A stretch of 38,421 nt of DNA from JBHIBA01 sp046758845 (GCA_046758845.1 JBHIBA010000010.1:1-38421); one strand, 5' to 3'; shown: positions 1 through 8,928, counted from the first letter of the stretch. Program-made: numbers and translations. The notes: a model not told the origin generated them from the letters alone.

Positions 1-971
1 TGGGGACGGCCAACACCTTGGTCTACGCCCGAGGCAAAGGCATCGTCCTAAAAGAACCCTCAGTTGTTGCCATCCACAAGGATACGCAGCAGGTTTTAGC
101 TGTGGGCGTCGAAGCCAAAGCCATGCTGGGCCGCACGCCCGGCTCCATCGAGGCGATCCGTCCGATGAAGGACGGTGTAATTGCGAACTTCGAGATCACC
201 GAGATCATGCTGCGCCACTTCATCACCAAGGTGCACAACCGGAAGAAGCTGGTCCGGCCCCGCATCATCGTGTGTGTGCCCTCGGGGATCACCCAGGTCG
301 AGCGCCGCGCCGTGCGGGACTCCGCCGAGTCGGCCGGCGCCCGGGAGGTCTATCTGGTCGAAGAGCCGATGGCGGCGGCCATTGGCGTCGGCCTCCCCAT
401 CCAGGAGCCTACTGGAAACATGATCCTGGACATCGGCGGCGGCACCACCGAGATCGCTGTCATCTCCCTTGCGGGCATCGTGTACAGCAAGTCCCTTCGC
501 GTCGGCGGGGACGAGATGGATGAGGGTATTCTCAACTACATCAAGCGGAGTTACAACCTACTCATCGGCGAGCGGACCGCCGAGTATATCAAGATACAGA
601 TCGGCTCCGCCTATCCCCTGGAAGACCGGAAAACGATGGAGGTCAAAGGGCGCGATCTGGTCACAGGCGTCCCCAAGACCGTTATCATCACCGACGAAGA
701 AGTCCGCGAGGCCCTCAGCGAGCCCGTCCAGGCCATCGTGGATGTGGTCAGGATCGCCTTGGAAAGGACCCCGCCCGAGCTTTCCTCCGACATCATCGAC
801 AAGGGAATCATGCTGGCCGGAGGGGGGAGTATGATCCGGGGGCTCAGCATCCTGCTCCGCGAAGAGACGGGTCTTCCCATCAGCATGGCCGAAGATCCGC
901 TCACCGCCGTCGTCATGGGGACGGGCAAAATCTTGGATGAAATCGACCTGTTGCGGAAACTGACAATCTAA
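1..971 (+). CDS. mreB: Rod-shape-determining protein MreB (5' end cut by window)
   Basis: MreB is the bacterial actin that forms membrane-bound filaments and guides the elongasome for lateral cell-wall synthesis. The reading frame is open from base 3 and begins inside the first phosphate-binding loop (GTANT after a partial Leu codon), so about 15-20 N-terminal residues lie outside the window. Actin-fold motifs follow: the VEEPMAAAIG segment, the second phosphate loop (DIGGGTTEIAV) and the adenosine-binding LAGGGSMIRGL near the C-terminus. The visible length of about 322 residues plus the missing start fits the usual 340-350. An in-frame TTG at base 18 is an internal Leu codon, not a start. 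mreC follows 28 bases downstream, giving the classical mreBCD-mrdA-rodA order. Confidence 0.97.
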   Translation, partial: GTANTLVYARGKGIVLKEPSVVAIHKDTQQVLAVGVEAKAMLGRTPGSIEAIRPMKDGVIANFEITEIMLRHFITKVHNRKKLVRPRIIVCVPSGITQVERRAVRDSAESAGAREVYLVEEPMAAAIGVGLPIQEPTGNMILDIGGGTTEIAVISLAGIVYSKSLRVGGDEMDEGILNYIKRSYNLLIGERTAEYIKIQIGSAYPLEDRKTMEVKGRDLVTGVPKTVIITDEEVREALSEPVQAIVDVVRIALERTPPELSSDIIDKGIMLAGGGSMIRGLSILLREETGLPISMAEDPLTAVVMGTGKILDEIDLLRKLTI

Positions 972-999
972 CCCACCGGACGAGAGACCCGTCGTATCC

Positions 1000-1833
1000 A
1001 TGAGGTATTTCAAGGATCGGCGCCAAGACCTGATTCTAGTTGGCGCTCTGATTCTTTTCTCCCTTACCCTGATGACCCTCCAAATGCGCCACAAGGGCCT
1101 GACCACGCCCATCGAGCGGGCTGTGGTGGCCACCTTTGGTCCTCTGCAATCCTGGGTCCACAAGCCCTTGACGGCCTTCCGGCGCTTGACCTCCAACCTC
1201 GCGTCGGTGGAAAGCCTGCGGAAGACGAACCATCAGCTCCAGGGCGAGGTGCAACGCCTGCGCGGTGTGGAGACCGCTTACCAGGAGCTTCGGCTCAGGC
1301 ACGAGCGGGTGCGACGCCTTCTGCAATTCCGGCAACAATTGCCCTTTAAGACCGTGGCCGCCTCTGTGATCGCCCGCGACGCCACCAATTGGTCCAAGAC
1401 CGTTACCCTGGACGTAGGCTCCCAGTGGGGCATCCGGGAAGACCTTCCCGTCCTGAACCACGAGGGGATCGTAGGCCACATCATCCGGGTCGCTCCCCAA
1501 CAATCTCAGGTCCTGCTCATCACTGACGTGCGCGGCGCGGTGGATGCCCTCATCCAGCGGACGCGGGCGGGCGGGGTGTTCGTGGGCTCCTCCAACGGAA
1601 ACACCAGAGGATACCTCAAGTACGTCCCCCGGGAAGCCGACGTGCGCGTGAGCGATCAGATCATCTCTTCTGGGTATGGGGGGATCTATCCCAAAGGCAT
1701 CCTCTTGGGGGTGGTGAAGAGTGTGGATCGCAGCGGGACGGACCTGTTCCAGAGCATCGAGGTGGAGTCCGCCGTCGATTTCTCCCGATTGGAGGAAGTC
1801 ATCGTGGTGGTGGAGCAGCAGCCTCACCCATGA
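1000..1833 (+). CDS. mreC: Cell-shape protein MreC
   Basis: MreC is a bitopic inner-membrane protein whose periplasmic part activates PBP2 and links it to MreB/MreD. The 277-residue product has a short basic cytoplasmic start, one membrane helix at about residues 10-27, a coiled coil at about 62-112 rich in Leu, Gln and Arg, then the two-lobed beta domain. That domain includes VIARDATNWSKTVTLDVGS, a typical MreC segment, and a C-terminal GGIYPKGILLGVV motif. The length is normal. The ATG at 1000 is the first good start after mreB, and the stop overlaps the mreD start by four bases (ATGA), so the two are translationally coupled. Confidence 0.95.
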   Translation: MRYFKDRRQDLILVGALILFSLTLMTLQMRHKGLTTPIERAVVATFGPLQSWVHKPLTAFRRLTSNLASVESLRKTNHQLQGEVQRLRGVETAYQELRLRHERVRRLLQFRQQLPFKTVAASVIARDATNWSKTVTLDVGSQWGIREDLPVLNHEGIVGHIIRVAPQQSQVLLITDVRGAVDALIQRTRAGGVFVGSSNGNTRGYLKYVPREADVRVSDQIISSGYGGIYPKGILLGVVKSVDRSGTDLFQSIEVESAVDFSRLEEVIVVVEQQPHP

Positions 1834-2348
1834 TCGTCTTCTACGACATCGGCCTGATTATCGCCATCCTTATCCTACAAACGACGCTGGCCGAGTTCGT
1901 GGCCGAGGTCGCCGGAGCCAAGCCGGACCTGATCCTCCTTCTGGTCGTGAGCCTTGGGCTGCTGCGGGGGAAGACGGCGGGGATGGGATACGGTTGGGCG
2001 CTGGGGCTTTTGCAGGACGGCCTCTCGGGCAGCCTCCTGGGACAAAACGCCCTGTCCAAAGGACTCATCGGCTTCACCGCGGGGGTCCTTCACCGCAACC
2101 TGGGGGATCTTACGCCGATCATCCAAATCCTCGTGGTTCCCATTGCCACCCTTTTCGACGCCGCCATCTACCTGGGTACGGCCTCTCTGCTCTATGACGC
2201 TCCAGTGAGCCAGAAGGCGCTGGGGACGCTGGGGATCGTCGTCCTGCTCAACACGGCGGGCTCCCCGGCCGTGAGCTGGATGGTCCGCGCCTGTCTGCGG
2301 CGGTTGAAACGAATCTCGGGCGAGGCGCCGCTGGCGAGGCCTCGATGA
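1830..2348 (+). CDS. mreD: Rod-shape-determining protein MreD
   Basis: MreD is a small polytopic inner-membrane partner of MreC in the elongasome. The 172-residue product is strongly hydrophobic with about five predicted membrane segments and has the family's usual N-terminal feature of a helix followed by an acidic and Lys-containing loop (AGAKPDLILLLVVSLGLLRG). Sequence conservation is weak in this family, so the call rests on hydropathy, length and position between mreC and mrdA. It overlaps mreC by four bases at its start and mrdA by four bases at its end. Confidence 0.88.
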   Translation: MIVFYDIGLIIAILILQTTLAEFVAEVAGAKPDLILLLVVSLGLLRGKTAGMGYGWALGLLQDGLSGSLLGQNALSKGLIGFTAGVLHRNLGDLTPIIQILVVPIATLFDAAIYLGTASLLYDAPVSQKALGTLGIVVLLNTAGSPAVSWMVRACLRRLKRISGEAPLARPR

Positions 2349-4249
2349 ATCTTCGCAAGCTGCGCCGGCTTCGACACCCGACGGAGACTGGAGACCCCAA
2401 CCGGCGGCTGAGGGCGCTGGCGGTTTGCGCCTTTTGTCTGATGGGCGCCTTGCTCATCCGGCTCTGGGTCCTCCAGGTCATCCAGGGAGAGAAGTTCCGC
2501 CGCCGGTCCGAGACCAATCGAATCGAGACGAAAATCATCCCCGGACTGCGGGGGAAGATTCAGGACCGCGCCGGACGTGTGCTGGCCGGCGATCGGCCCG
2601 CCTTTGATCTCGCACTGATTCCCCACTCGGTCCCCAACGTGACGGACACCCTGATACATCTGCAAAAGCGAACGGGTCTTGATCCCCTTTGGGCCCGTTC
2701 CCAGATCGGCCTGGGCAACCGTTTCAAGCCGATCGTCGTGCAGAAAAACCTCTCCCGCGAAGCGGTGGCTCAAGTGATGGAGCGCCGCTGGCAACTCCCC
2801 GGCGTCCTGATCCAGGTCCGCCCCCAGCGGGAGTACCCCGAGCGCGACCTGGCCGCGCATCTGATCGGGTACCTGGGGGAAGTGACCGAAGGCCAGGTGA
2901 AGAAAAGACGCGGATACCGGGCCGGCGACATGGCCGGAAAGCAGGGGATCGAGCGGGAGTTCGAAGACGTCCTGCGGGGCGTTCACGGAAGAAAGTGGGT
3001 CGAGGTGGATGCCTTCGGTCGGGAGATCAAGGTGATCGGAGAGCGACCGGCCAAGACGGGAAAGAGCCTGGTGCTGACCCTGAACGTGGAACTTCAGCAA
3101 AAGGCCGAGGAGCTCCTGGCCGAACAACCCGGCGTCCTCATCGCCATGGACCCCCGCAACGGAGAGATCCTCGCCCTGGCCAGCAACCCCCGGTTCGACC
3201 CCAACGCCTTGACCGACGGCATGAGTGCGAAGGACTGGAACAAACTGATTCGAAACCCCCTTCGGGTCTTGCAGAACCGCGCCACGCGGGGCCAGTACCC
3301 GCCCGGGTCGGTGTTCAAGATCGTCCTGGCCGCCGCGGCCCTGGAAGAGAACGCCATCGCCCCTTCGGACACCTTGTTCTGCCCCGGGTTTTACCGCTTC
3401 GGCAGGCGGTCCTACCGTTGCTGGAAGGCCGGCGGGCACGGGAACGTCAACCTGCATCGGGCTCTCGTCGAATCCTGCGACGTTTATTTTTACCAACTCG
3501 GGCTTAAGTTGGGGATCGACCGCATCGCCCGCTATGCCTCCGCCTTCGGCCTGGGACGCCCGACCGGCCTCGTGTCCGAAGGGGAGAAGGCGGGGGTCGT
3601 CCCCTCCCCCGAGTGGAAGAGGAAGAGGTTCGGCCAGCCCTGGTATCCCGGGGAAACCGTATCCGCCTCCATCGGCCAGGGTTACAACCTGGTCACACCC
3701 ATTCAGCTGGCCGTCCTCATCAGCGCCGTGGCCAATGGCGGGACTCTGTTTCGCCCCCGTCTGGTCCGCCGAATCGAGGAAAAGGACGGCAGCGTCGTTC
3801 AAACGTTTTTGCCGGAGATTCGCGGCCGTCTGCCCGTCAAACGGAAGAATCTGGAGTTCGTCCGGAAGGCCCTTCGGGGCGTCGTCCAAGAAAAGCGCGG
3901 AACCGGATTCCGGGCCAAGATCCCCGGCGTCCAGGTTGCGGGGAAAACGGGCACCGCTCAAGTCGTCCGGCTCAAACACCGCAAGGATTCCAAAGAACAG
4001 GCCCAGGGAGACCGCCTGCGGCGGGACCACGCCTGGTTCGTGGCGTTCGCGCCCTACGAGGAGCCGACCATTGCGGTCGTCGTCCTGGCGGAACACGCGG
4101 GCAAGGGCGGAAGCCGGTACGCCCCGCTTGCGCGGGAGCTGATTGCGCACCACCTCGGTATCCGGGAAGACGCCCATCCTCAGAGCGTTCGGGCCGGAAG
4201 CCCGACGACGCGCGCCGGAATCACCTCCCGCAGGGAGGGAACCCCTTGA
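2345..4249 (+). CDS. mrdA: Penicillin-binding protein 2 (peptidoglycan transpeptidase)
   Basis: This class B penicillin-binding protein crosslinks peptidoglycan during elongation together with RodA. The product is 634 residues. It has an N-terminal signal-anchor helix at about 23-45, a dimerisation/pedestal domain to about 230, and the transpeptidase domain. The active-site triad of motifs is visible: SVFK with the nucleophile Ser322 and Lys325, SCD at 377-379, and KTGT at 534-537. SCD in place of SxN is common in the PBP2 branch. A 4-base ATGA overlap couples it to mreD, and its stop overlaps the TTG start of rodA. Confidence 0.96.
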   Translation: MNLRKLRRLRHPTETGDPNRRLRALAVCAFCLMGALLIRLWVLQVIQGEKFRRRSETNRIETKIIPGLRGKIQDRAGRVLAGDRPAFDLALIPHSVPNVTDTLIHLQKRTGLDPLWARSQIGLGNRFKPIVVQKNLSREAVAQVMERRWQLPGVLIQVRPQREYPERDLAAHLIGYLGEVTEGQVKKRRGYRAGDMAGKQGIEREFEDVLRGVHGRKWVEVDAFGREIKVIGERPAKTGKSLVLTLNVELQQKAEELLAEQPGVLIAMDPRNGEILALASNPRFDPNALTDGMSAKDWNKLIRNPLRVLQNRATRGQYPPGSVFKIVLAAAALEENAIAPSDTLFCPGFYRFGRRSYRCWKAGGHGNVNLHRALVESCDVYFYQLGLKLGIDRIARYASAFGLGRPTGLVSEGEKAGVVPSPEWKRKRFGQPWYPGETVSASIGQGYNLVTPIQLAVLISAVANGGTLFRPRLVRRIEEKDGSVVQTFLPEIRGRLPVKRKNLEFVRKALRGVVQEKRGTGFRAKIPGVQVAGKTGTAQVVRLKHRKDSKEQAQGDRLRRDHAWFVAFAPYEEPTIAVVVLAEHAGKGGSRYAPLARELIAHHLGIREDAHPQSVRAGSPTTRAGITSRREGTP

Positions 4250-5343
4250 CGCCCGGACGCCGGATACTCTCCCAACTGGACTGGGGCCTGATTGCCGTCA
4301 CCCTGCTCCTGGTTGCGACGGGCATCGTGATGATTTACAGCGCCACCTATTCCAAAAGCGCTGACTTTCAAAGACTTTACCTGCGCCAGCTCTTCTGGTT
4401 CGGCGTCGGTGCGACGGGCGTCGTCCTCTTGCTCCTGATGGACTATCGGCTCATCCAGCGTTACGCGTACTTCATTTACGGCTTCGCCCTGCTCCTTTTG
4501 ATCTACGTTTCTTTTTGGGGCAAGACCTTCGGCGGTGCGCAGCGGTGGCTGGAATTGGGCCCCATGCGCTTTCAGCCCTCCGAGTTCGCCAAGCTGGCGG
4601 TTGTGATAGCGCTGGCCCATTATTTTTCCAATGAGGAAAGAAGCGACCTGCTTCGGGTCCGGGACCTGGCGATACCGGCCGCCCTTCTCCTGTTCCCGGT
4701 CCTGCTCGTCGCCCGCGAACCGGACCTGGGCACCGCCCTCGTCATCGGCCTGATCGGTCTAACCGTGATCCTGGTGGCCGGCCTGCGCATCGGAACGATC
4801 CTGATCCTGGCGACGGGGCTGACGTCCGCGGCCCCTTTGGGCTGGTTTTTTTTGAAGGGATACCAAAAGGAGAGGGTATTGGCGGCCATCCAAGGGGGAG
4901 ATCCCCTCGGGGCCGGGTACCACACTCTGCAGGCCAAGATCGCCATCGGGTCCGGAGGTCTGATGGGCAAAGGATTCCTGGCCGGAACCCAGAGCCAGCT
5001 CCACTTCCTTCCGGCGCAACACACGGACTTCATCTTCGCGGTCCTGGCGGAAGAGGCTGGTTTCTTGGGCAGTCTCTCTCTATTGGTCCTCTTTGCCGTT
5101 TTGCTGCTCCAGGGCCTGAGCATCGCCTACCACGCCCGCGATCCCTTCGGAACCCTTCTGGCCGCGGGATTGGTGGGATCCATTTGCCTGCACGCCATTT
5201 TGAACATCGCCATGACGGCCGGCCTGCTTCCCGTCGTCGGCCTCCCCCTTCCCTTCATGAGCTACGGCGGCTCCTCATTGGTGATCAACTTGCTGGGGAT
5301 CGGGTTGCTTTTGAACGTTCGGATGCGGCGATTCAGCTTCTGA
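4246..5343 (+). CDS. rodA: Peptidoglycan glycosyltransferase RodA (SEDS family)
   Basis: RodA polymerises lipid II into glycan strands as partner of PBP2. The 365-residue product has about ten membrane helices and SEDS signatures: WFGVGATG near the second helix, GGAQRWLELGPMRFQPSEFAK, the HTDFIFAVLAEEAGFLGS loop carrying the conserved catalytic Asp, and PLPFMSYGGSS near the C-terminus. I chose the TTG at 4246: the preceding GGGAGGGA (4233-4240) is a good ribosome-binding site, the TTGA overlap with the mrdA stop fits the operon style, and the resulting length fits the family. The frame is open far upstream, but that stretch is a shadow of mrdA. Confidence 0.94.
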   Translation: MTPGRRILSQLDWGLIAVTLLLVATGIVMIYSATYSKSADFQRLYLRQLFWFGVGATGVVLLLLMDYRLIQRYAYFIYGFALLLLIYVSFWGKTFGGAQRWLELGPMRFQPSEFAKLAVVIALAHYFSNEERSDLLRVRDLAIPAALLLFPVLLVAREPDLGTALVIGLIGLTVILVAGLRIGTILILATGLTSAAPLGWFFLKGYQKERVLAAIQGGDPLGAGYHTLQAKIAIGSGGLMGKGFLAGTQSQLHFLPAQHTDFIFAVLAEEAGFLGSLSLLVLFAVLLLQGLSIAYHARDPFGTLLAAGLVGSICLHAILNIAMTAGLLPVVGLPLPFMSYGGSSLVINLLGIGLLLNVRMRRFSF

Positions 5344-5389
5344 AACGATGCGCCGCTTTTGCCCGCAACGGAAGCCCCGCCCGGACGCC

Positions 5390-5417
5390 TTGACATTTTG
5401 CAGGCAGAGGCTATGTT
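5390..5417 (+). promoter_or_regulatory. Candidate sigma70-type promoter for rng
   Basis: A perfect -35 hexamer TTGACA (5390-5395) is followed after 16 bases by TATGTT (5412-5417), four of six matches to the -10 consensus. It sits in the 291-bp gap after rodA, about 215 bases before the rng start. It would give rng its own transcript with a long structured leader. This is inferred from consensus only. Confidence 0.5.
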
Positions 5418-5511
5418 TCACGGAAGGGACGGGAACGCTGTGTAGATTGCGGATCGGGCGGCGCCGCTCAGGGGAAGCTCGGGAAGGGCCGGGTTCCGCC
5501 CATTGGGTTGA

Positions 5512-5545
5512 CTCACCGGTTCTCTCGTCTGAAGAACCTGGTGAG
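5512..5545 (+). promoter_or_regulatory. Hairpin in the rng 5' leader
   Basis: CTCACCGGTTCT (5512-5523) pairs with AGAACCTGGTGAG (5533-5545), a 12-bp stem with one bulged base and a 9-base loop. There is no T-run after it, so it is not an intrinsic terminator. If the upstream promoter is used, it lies in the untranslated leader of rng. E. coli rne is autoregulated through leader hairpins, so a similar role is possible but unproven here. Confidence 0.4.
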
Positions 5546-5598
5546 AACAGAGAATCGACCCGAGGCAGACAAGCCGCCGGGTCCAGCCCGTAAGATAC

Positions 5599-5614
5599 AG
5601 ACGCCTGGGCGTCT
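5599..5614 (+). promoter_or_regulatory. Perfect palindrome upstream of rng
   Basis: AGACGCC-TG-GGCGTCT is a perfect 7-bp inverted repeat around a 2-base centre, 20 bases before the rng ATG. The core CGCCTGGGCG is the same as in the palindrome inside the argB promoter (16189-16204). It could be a protein-binding site or a small leader hairpin next to the ribosome-binding region. Confidence 0.4.
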
Positions 5615-5634
5615 CATACCCTCAACGACCTGCC

Positions 5635-7152
5635 ATGTCCTCTCAACTCATCGTTAACGCAGAACCTCAGGAAACCCGGGTCGCCCTGCTAGAGAACAAC
5701 ATCGTCACCGAGCTTTACATCGAGCGAAAGCTGGAGGAAGGGATTGTCGGCAACATCTACAAGGGCAAGGTCACCAAGGTGTTGCCCGGAATGCAGGCGG
5801 CCTTCGTGGACATCGGCCTGGACAAAGCCGGCTTCCTCTATGTGTCAGACGTAGACGCGGACCGGGACAATCTCGACCCATTTCTGGAGCAGAACGAGGA
5901 ATTGGAGATCGAGTTTGATCGGCGGGAGCGCACCCGCCGCGCCCCCGCCAAGCCCATAGAAGACCTCCTTCGCTCCGGACAGGAGGTGATGGTCCAGGTC
6001 ACCAAGGAACCCATGGGGACCAAAGGCTGCCGCCTGACCTCCTACATCTCCCTTCCGGGTCGCTACCTGGTCTTCATGCCGACCGGGGACCAGATCGGCG
6101 TCTCGCGGAGGATCGAGGACGAGGCCGAGCGCAAGCGCCTGAAGAAACTGGTCCGCCGCCTCCGGGACAACGGGGGCGGATACATCGTACGCACGGTGAG
6201 CGAGGGAGTGTCCGAGGCGGAATTCGAGAGCGACATCCGCTTTTTGACGACGCTTTGGAGTCAGACCCGGGGGACGAGCGATTCGCTCTCCGCGCCGGCC
6301 ATCCTCCACGACGACCTGAACCTGGTGCTGCGGATGATCCGGGATCTTTTTACCGAAGACATCGAGCAGATGGTGATCGACGATCCGGAGGTCCACCAGC
6401 AGGCCCTGGAATTCGTGAAGAACTTCTACCCGCACCTGGCCCCGCGAATTTCCCTCCACGAGAGTCGGGAGCCCATCTTCGACGCCCACGGAGTGGAACT
6501 GGAGATCGAGCGGGCCCTGGGGCGGCGGGTATGGCTGAAGTCCGGGGGCTACATCGTCATCGACCAGACCGAGGCCCTCGTCACCATCGACGTCAACACC
6601 GGCCGCTTCGTGGGCAAGCGTGATCCGGAAGAGACAATCCTCAAAACGAACATGGAGGCCGTCCGGGAAATCGTCTACCAGGTCCGGCTGCGCAACATCG
6701 GCGGGATCATCATCATCGACTTCATCGACATGGAACGGGAGGAGAACAAGGAAAAGGTCTTCGAAGCCCTGGTCCAGGAGCTCAAGGCCGACCGCTCCCG
6801 CACCAAGATCCTCAAGATCTCCGAAATGGGACTCGTGGAGATGACCCGCAAGAGGGTCCGCGAAAGTCTCAGCCGCACCCTCTGCCAGCCCTGTCCGTAT
6901 TGCGACGGCCGGGGCATCATCAAATCCACCACCACCGTTTGCTATGAGATTCTTCGCGAAATCCAGCGGGTCCGGAGCCACGAGCCGAAAGCCGCCAAGC
7001 TCAAGGTCAACGCCCACCCTTCGGTCGCAGGCCTGTTGCTCGAAGACGAGAGCGTCCACCTGGAGCGCCTGGAACAGGAGCTGAGCATCAAGGTCGTCGT
7101 CAAGGCGGACAAAGACCTCCATCAAGAGGGATTCGAGGTCTTCCCCTTTTGA
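5635..7152 (+). CDS. rng: Ribonuclease E/G family endoribonuclease
   Basis: This endoribonuclease cuts single-stranded AU-rich RNA in rRNA processing and mRNA decay. The 505-residue product is RNase G-sized and lacks the long C-terminal degradosome scaffold of RNase E. An S1 RNA-binding domain covers about 36-125 (GNIYKGKVTKVLPGMQAAFVDIG). The catalytic metal-binding aspartates are Asp319 (TIDVNTGR) and Asp362 (IIIIDFIDM). The zinc-link CPYC lies at 420-423 in a CPYCDGRG motif, and a short dimerisation domain follows. The ATG at 5635 gives the standard start of the family. It follows the mre-rod block but is separated from it by its own promoter-like leader. Confidence 0.94.
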   Translation: MSSQLIVNAEPQETRVALLENNIVTELYIERKLEEGIVGNIYKGKVTKVLPGMQAAFVDIGLDKAGFLYVSDVDADRDNLDPFLEQNEELEIEFDRRERTRRAPAKPIEDLLRSGQEVMVQVTKEPMGTKGCRLTSYISLPGRYLVFMPTGDQIGVSRRIEDEAERKRLKKLVRRLRDNGGGYIVRTVSEGVSEAEFESDIRFLTTLWSQTRGTSDSLSAPAILHDDLNLVLRMIRDLFTEDIEQMVIDDPEVHQQALEFVKNFYPHLAPRISLHESREPIFDAHGVELEIERALGRRVWLKSGGYIVIDQTEALVTIDVNTGRFVGKRDPEETILKTNMEAVREIVYQVRLRNIGGIIIIDFIDMEREENKEKVFEALVQELKADRSRTKILKISEMGLVEMTRKRVRESLSRTLCQPCPYCDGRGIIKSTTTVCYEILREIQRVRSHEPKAAKLKVNAHPSVAGLLLEDESVHLERLEQELSIKVVVKADKDLHQEGFEVFPF

Positions 7153-7172
7153 GCCGCCCGCCAAGCGCTTCC

Positions 7173-7200
7173 TTGACACCCCCAAAGCACAACCTTAAAT
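7173..7200 (+). promoter_or_regulatory. Candidate promoter for the dprA-smg-topA run
   Basis: TTGACA (7173-7178) is followed after 16 bases by TTAAAT (7195-7200), four of six matches to the -10 consensus, in a locally AT-rich stretch of an otherwise GC-rich gap. It lies about 50 bases before the ATG chosen for dprA. No other good candidate is seen between rng and dprA. Confidence 0.55.
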
Positions 7201-7250
7201 ATACCCGGCGATTCTGCGAACCCCCCCTGAGCGCTGGGCAGGGATGCTCG

Positions 7251-8411
7251 ATGCGGCCGACTCAACCCCCGGGGACGCAAAGGACCGCGGGGCAGGGAGA
7301 AGGGGGATTGGCGAATCTGCAGACGCGAGAGGCGTGGATCGCCCTGAACCTGGTGCCCGGCCTCTCCTCCACCCAGGTCCAAAGCCTTCGGGCTGCGTTC
7401 GGGGATCCGCGAGAGGTCCTGCAAGCGGGCGCCGAGGAGTTGCAGCGTCGTGGCGGGCTTGGGCCCAAACCGGCGGCGCGACTGGCGTCTTTCCCTTGGG
7501 AGGACGCCCTGGAAAGGGAAACCCAGCGCGCGGGAAGTCTCGGGGTTTCCCTCTTGACGGTGGAGGACGAGGGATACCCCGCCCCCTTGCGCGAAATTTT
7601 CGACCCCCCTCCCGTCCTCTACGTCCTGGGTCATCTTCTCCCTGATGAGAGGCTGTCCATCGCCGTTGTGGGGACGCGCCGCCCCACGAGCTACGGGCGC
7701 CGGATGGCGAAGAGAATCGGCCGCGAGCTCGCGGACAAGGGCCTCACCATCGTCAGCGGGATGGCCCGGGGGATCGACACCGCCGCCCACCAGGGGGCGC
7801 TGGAGGCCGGCGGACGGACGGTAGCCGTGGCCGGCTGCGGACTCGCGAGCGTCTACCCGCCCGAAGCGGCGGAGCTGCAGGAGAGCATCGTCGAGAAAGG
7901 AGCGGTAATTTCCGAAAAACCCCTGGAGGACCCTCCCCTGGCCCGCCACTTCCCGCAGCGCAACCGCATCATCTGCGGCCTGACGCTGGGAACGGTCGTG
8001 GTGGAGGCGGCCGAGCGCAGCGGCGCGTTGATCACGGCGCGCCTCGCAGCCGAACAGGGACGCGAAGTATACGCCGTGCCGGGCCCGGCGGATTCGGACA
8101 GGAGCAAGGGGACCCATCGGCTGATCCGGGAGGGAGCCGCGCTGACGGAGACGGCCGAGGACGTCATCGCCCAGCTCTCCCCCGAATGGGTCGCCCGTTT
8201 GAGAGAGTCGGCGGCTCGGGAGGCGGCAGAGCCGTTCTTGGCGGGCCCGGAGGCGAAGATATTCGGCCTGGTCGCGGAAGAGGACAAGCAGATCGATCGC
8301 CTCATCGAAGAAAGCCGCTTGAGCCCGGCGGATGTATCGGGGGCGCTGATGTCTCTGGAGCTGAAGGGACTGATCCGCCAGTATCCGGGCAAGGTGTTTG
8401 CCAGGGCATAG
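7251..8411 (+). CDS. dprA: DNA-processing protein DprA
   Basis: DprA loads RecA onto incoming single-stranded DNA during natural transformation. From the ATG at 7251 the product is 386 residues. An N-terminal helical domain (about 25-90) precedes the Rossmann-fold DprA domain (about 100-310), with VVGTRRPTSYG at 139-149, SGMARGIDTAAH at 169-180 and the conserved QRNRIICGL near 236. A C-terminal winged-helix domain occupies roughly the last 65 residues. An AGGG site 7 bases upstream supports 7251. A TTG at 7308 behind GGGAG is a serious alternative and would give an N-terminus closer to the family norm. Presence of DprA alone does not prove competence, as it is widespread in non-competent bacteria. 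Confidence 0.93.
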   Translation: MRPTQPPGTQRTAGQGEGGLANLQTREAWIALNLVPGLSSTQVQSLRAAFGDPREVLQAGAEELQRRGGLGPKPAARLASFPWEDALERETQRAGSLGVSLLTVEDEGYPAPLREIFDPPPVLYVLGHLLPDERLSIAVVGTRRPTSYGRRMAKRIGRELADKGLTIVSGMARGIDTAAHQGALEAGGRTVAVAGCGLASVYPPEAAELQESIVEKGAVISEKPLEDPPLARHFPQRNRIICGLTLGTVVVEAAERSGALITARLAAEQGREVYAVPGPADSDRSKGTHRLIREGAALTETAEDVIAQLSPEWVARLRESAAREAAEPFLAGPEAKIFGLVAEEDKQIDRLIEESRLSPADVSGALMSLELKGLIRQYPGKVFARA

Positions 8412-8452
8412 CGCCCGGCAATCCATGACCCCATCCGGGAGAGCCCCAACCG

Positions 8453-8926
8453 ATGCGTGAACGGATGTTTCACATGGTCAACCTCATCGTCGAGCATCTC
8501 CTGAAGGAAAACTCGCTCGCCTTTTACGAGCCGGAATTGGCCGAGCTTTTACGCTCTCACGGTTTCGAGGCCGAGGAGATCTCCGAGGCCCTTCATTGGC
8601 TTCATCATTTCGCGCCGGGGGGCGAAAGCGGCCTCAAAGAGCGGGAGACCTCGGGGACGGCCTTCCGCGCCCTAAGCGACGAGGAGCGTCTGGCGTTCTC
8701 CGCCGAGGCCTACGGGTATCTTCTTCAGCTCCAGCAGATGGGGATGATCGACGACTCCGTGCGGGAGGAAGTGATCCAGCGGGCCCTCAGCCTGGTGGAG
8801 GGCGAAATCACCCGCGACGACCTCCGGGCGATTGCGCTCCTCGTGGCCTTCCACCGGTCGCAGCAGCACTGGCAGACCGATTTCATTCGATTCCTGCGGT
8901 CCGAGAACACGAGCTTTTTGAACTGA
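8453..8926 (+). CDS. smg: Smg-family protein (DUF494)
   Basis: The 157-residue protein has the Smg/DUF494 start (MFHMVNLIVEHLL), with alternating helices and the HGFEAEEISEALHWL segment typical of the family. It has no membrane helix or signal peptide and is rich in Glu and Leu. The molecular function of the family is unknown. It is usually found next to dprA and topA, as it is here, just two bases before topA, which suggests co-transcription. The ATG at 8453 has GGGAGAG nine bases upstream; an in-frame ATG at 8465 is possible. Confidence 0.88.
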   Translation: MRERMFHMVNLIVEHLLKENSLAFYEPELAELLRSHGFEAEEISEALHWLHHFAPGGESGLKERETSGTAFRALSDEERLAFSAEAYGYLLQLQQMGMIDDSVREEVIQRALSLVEGEITRDDLRAIALLVAFHRSQQHWQTDFIRFLRSENTSFLN

Positions 8927-8928
8927 TC

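Noticed and set aside
2192..4177. 661-codon minus-strand open frame opposite mrdA
   Set aside because: Shadow of PBP2; no motif, no ribosome-binding site and inconsistent with the transcription direction of the block.
5348..5593. 81-codon open frame between rodA and rng
   Set aside because: It covers the candidate promoter and hairpin, is Arg/Gly-rich without motifs, and has no ribosome-binding site.
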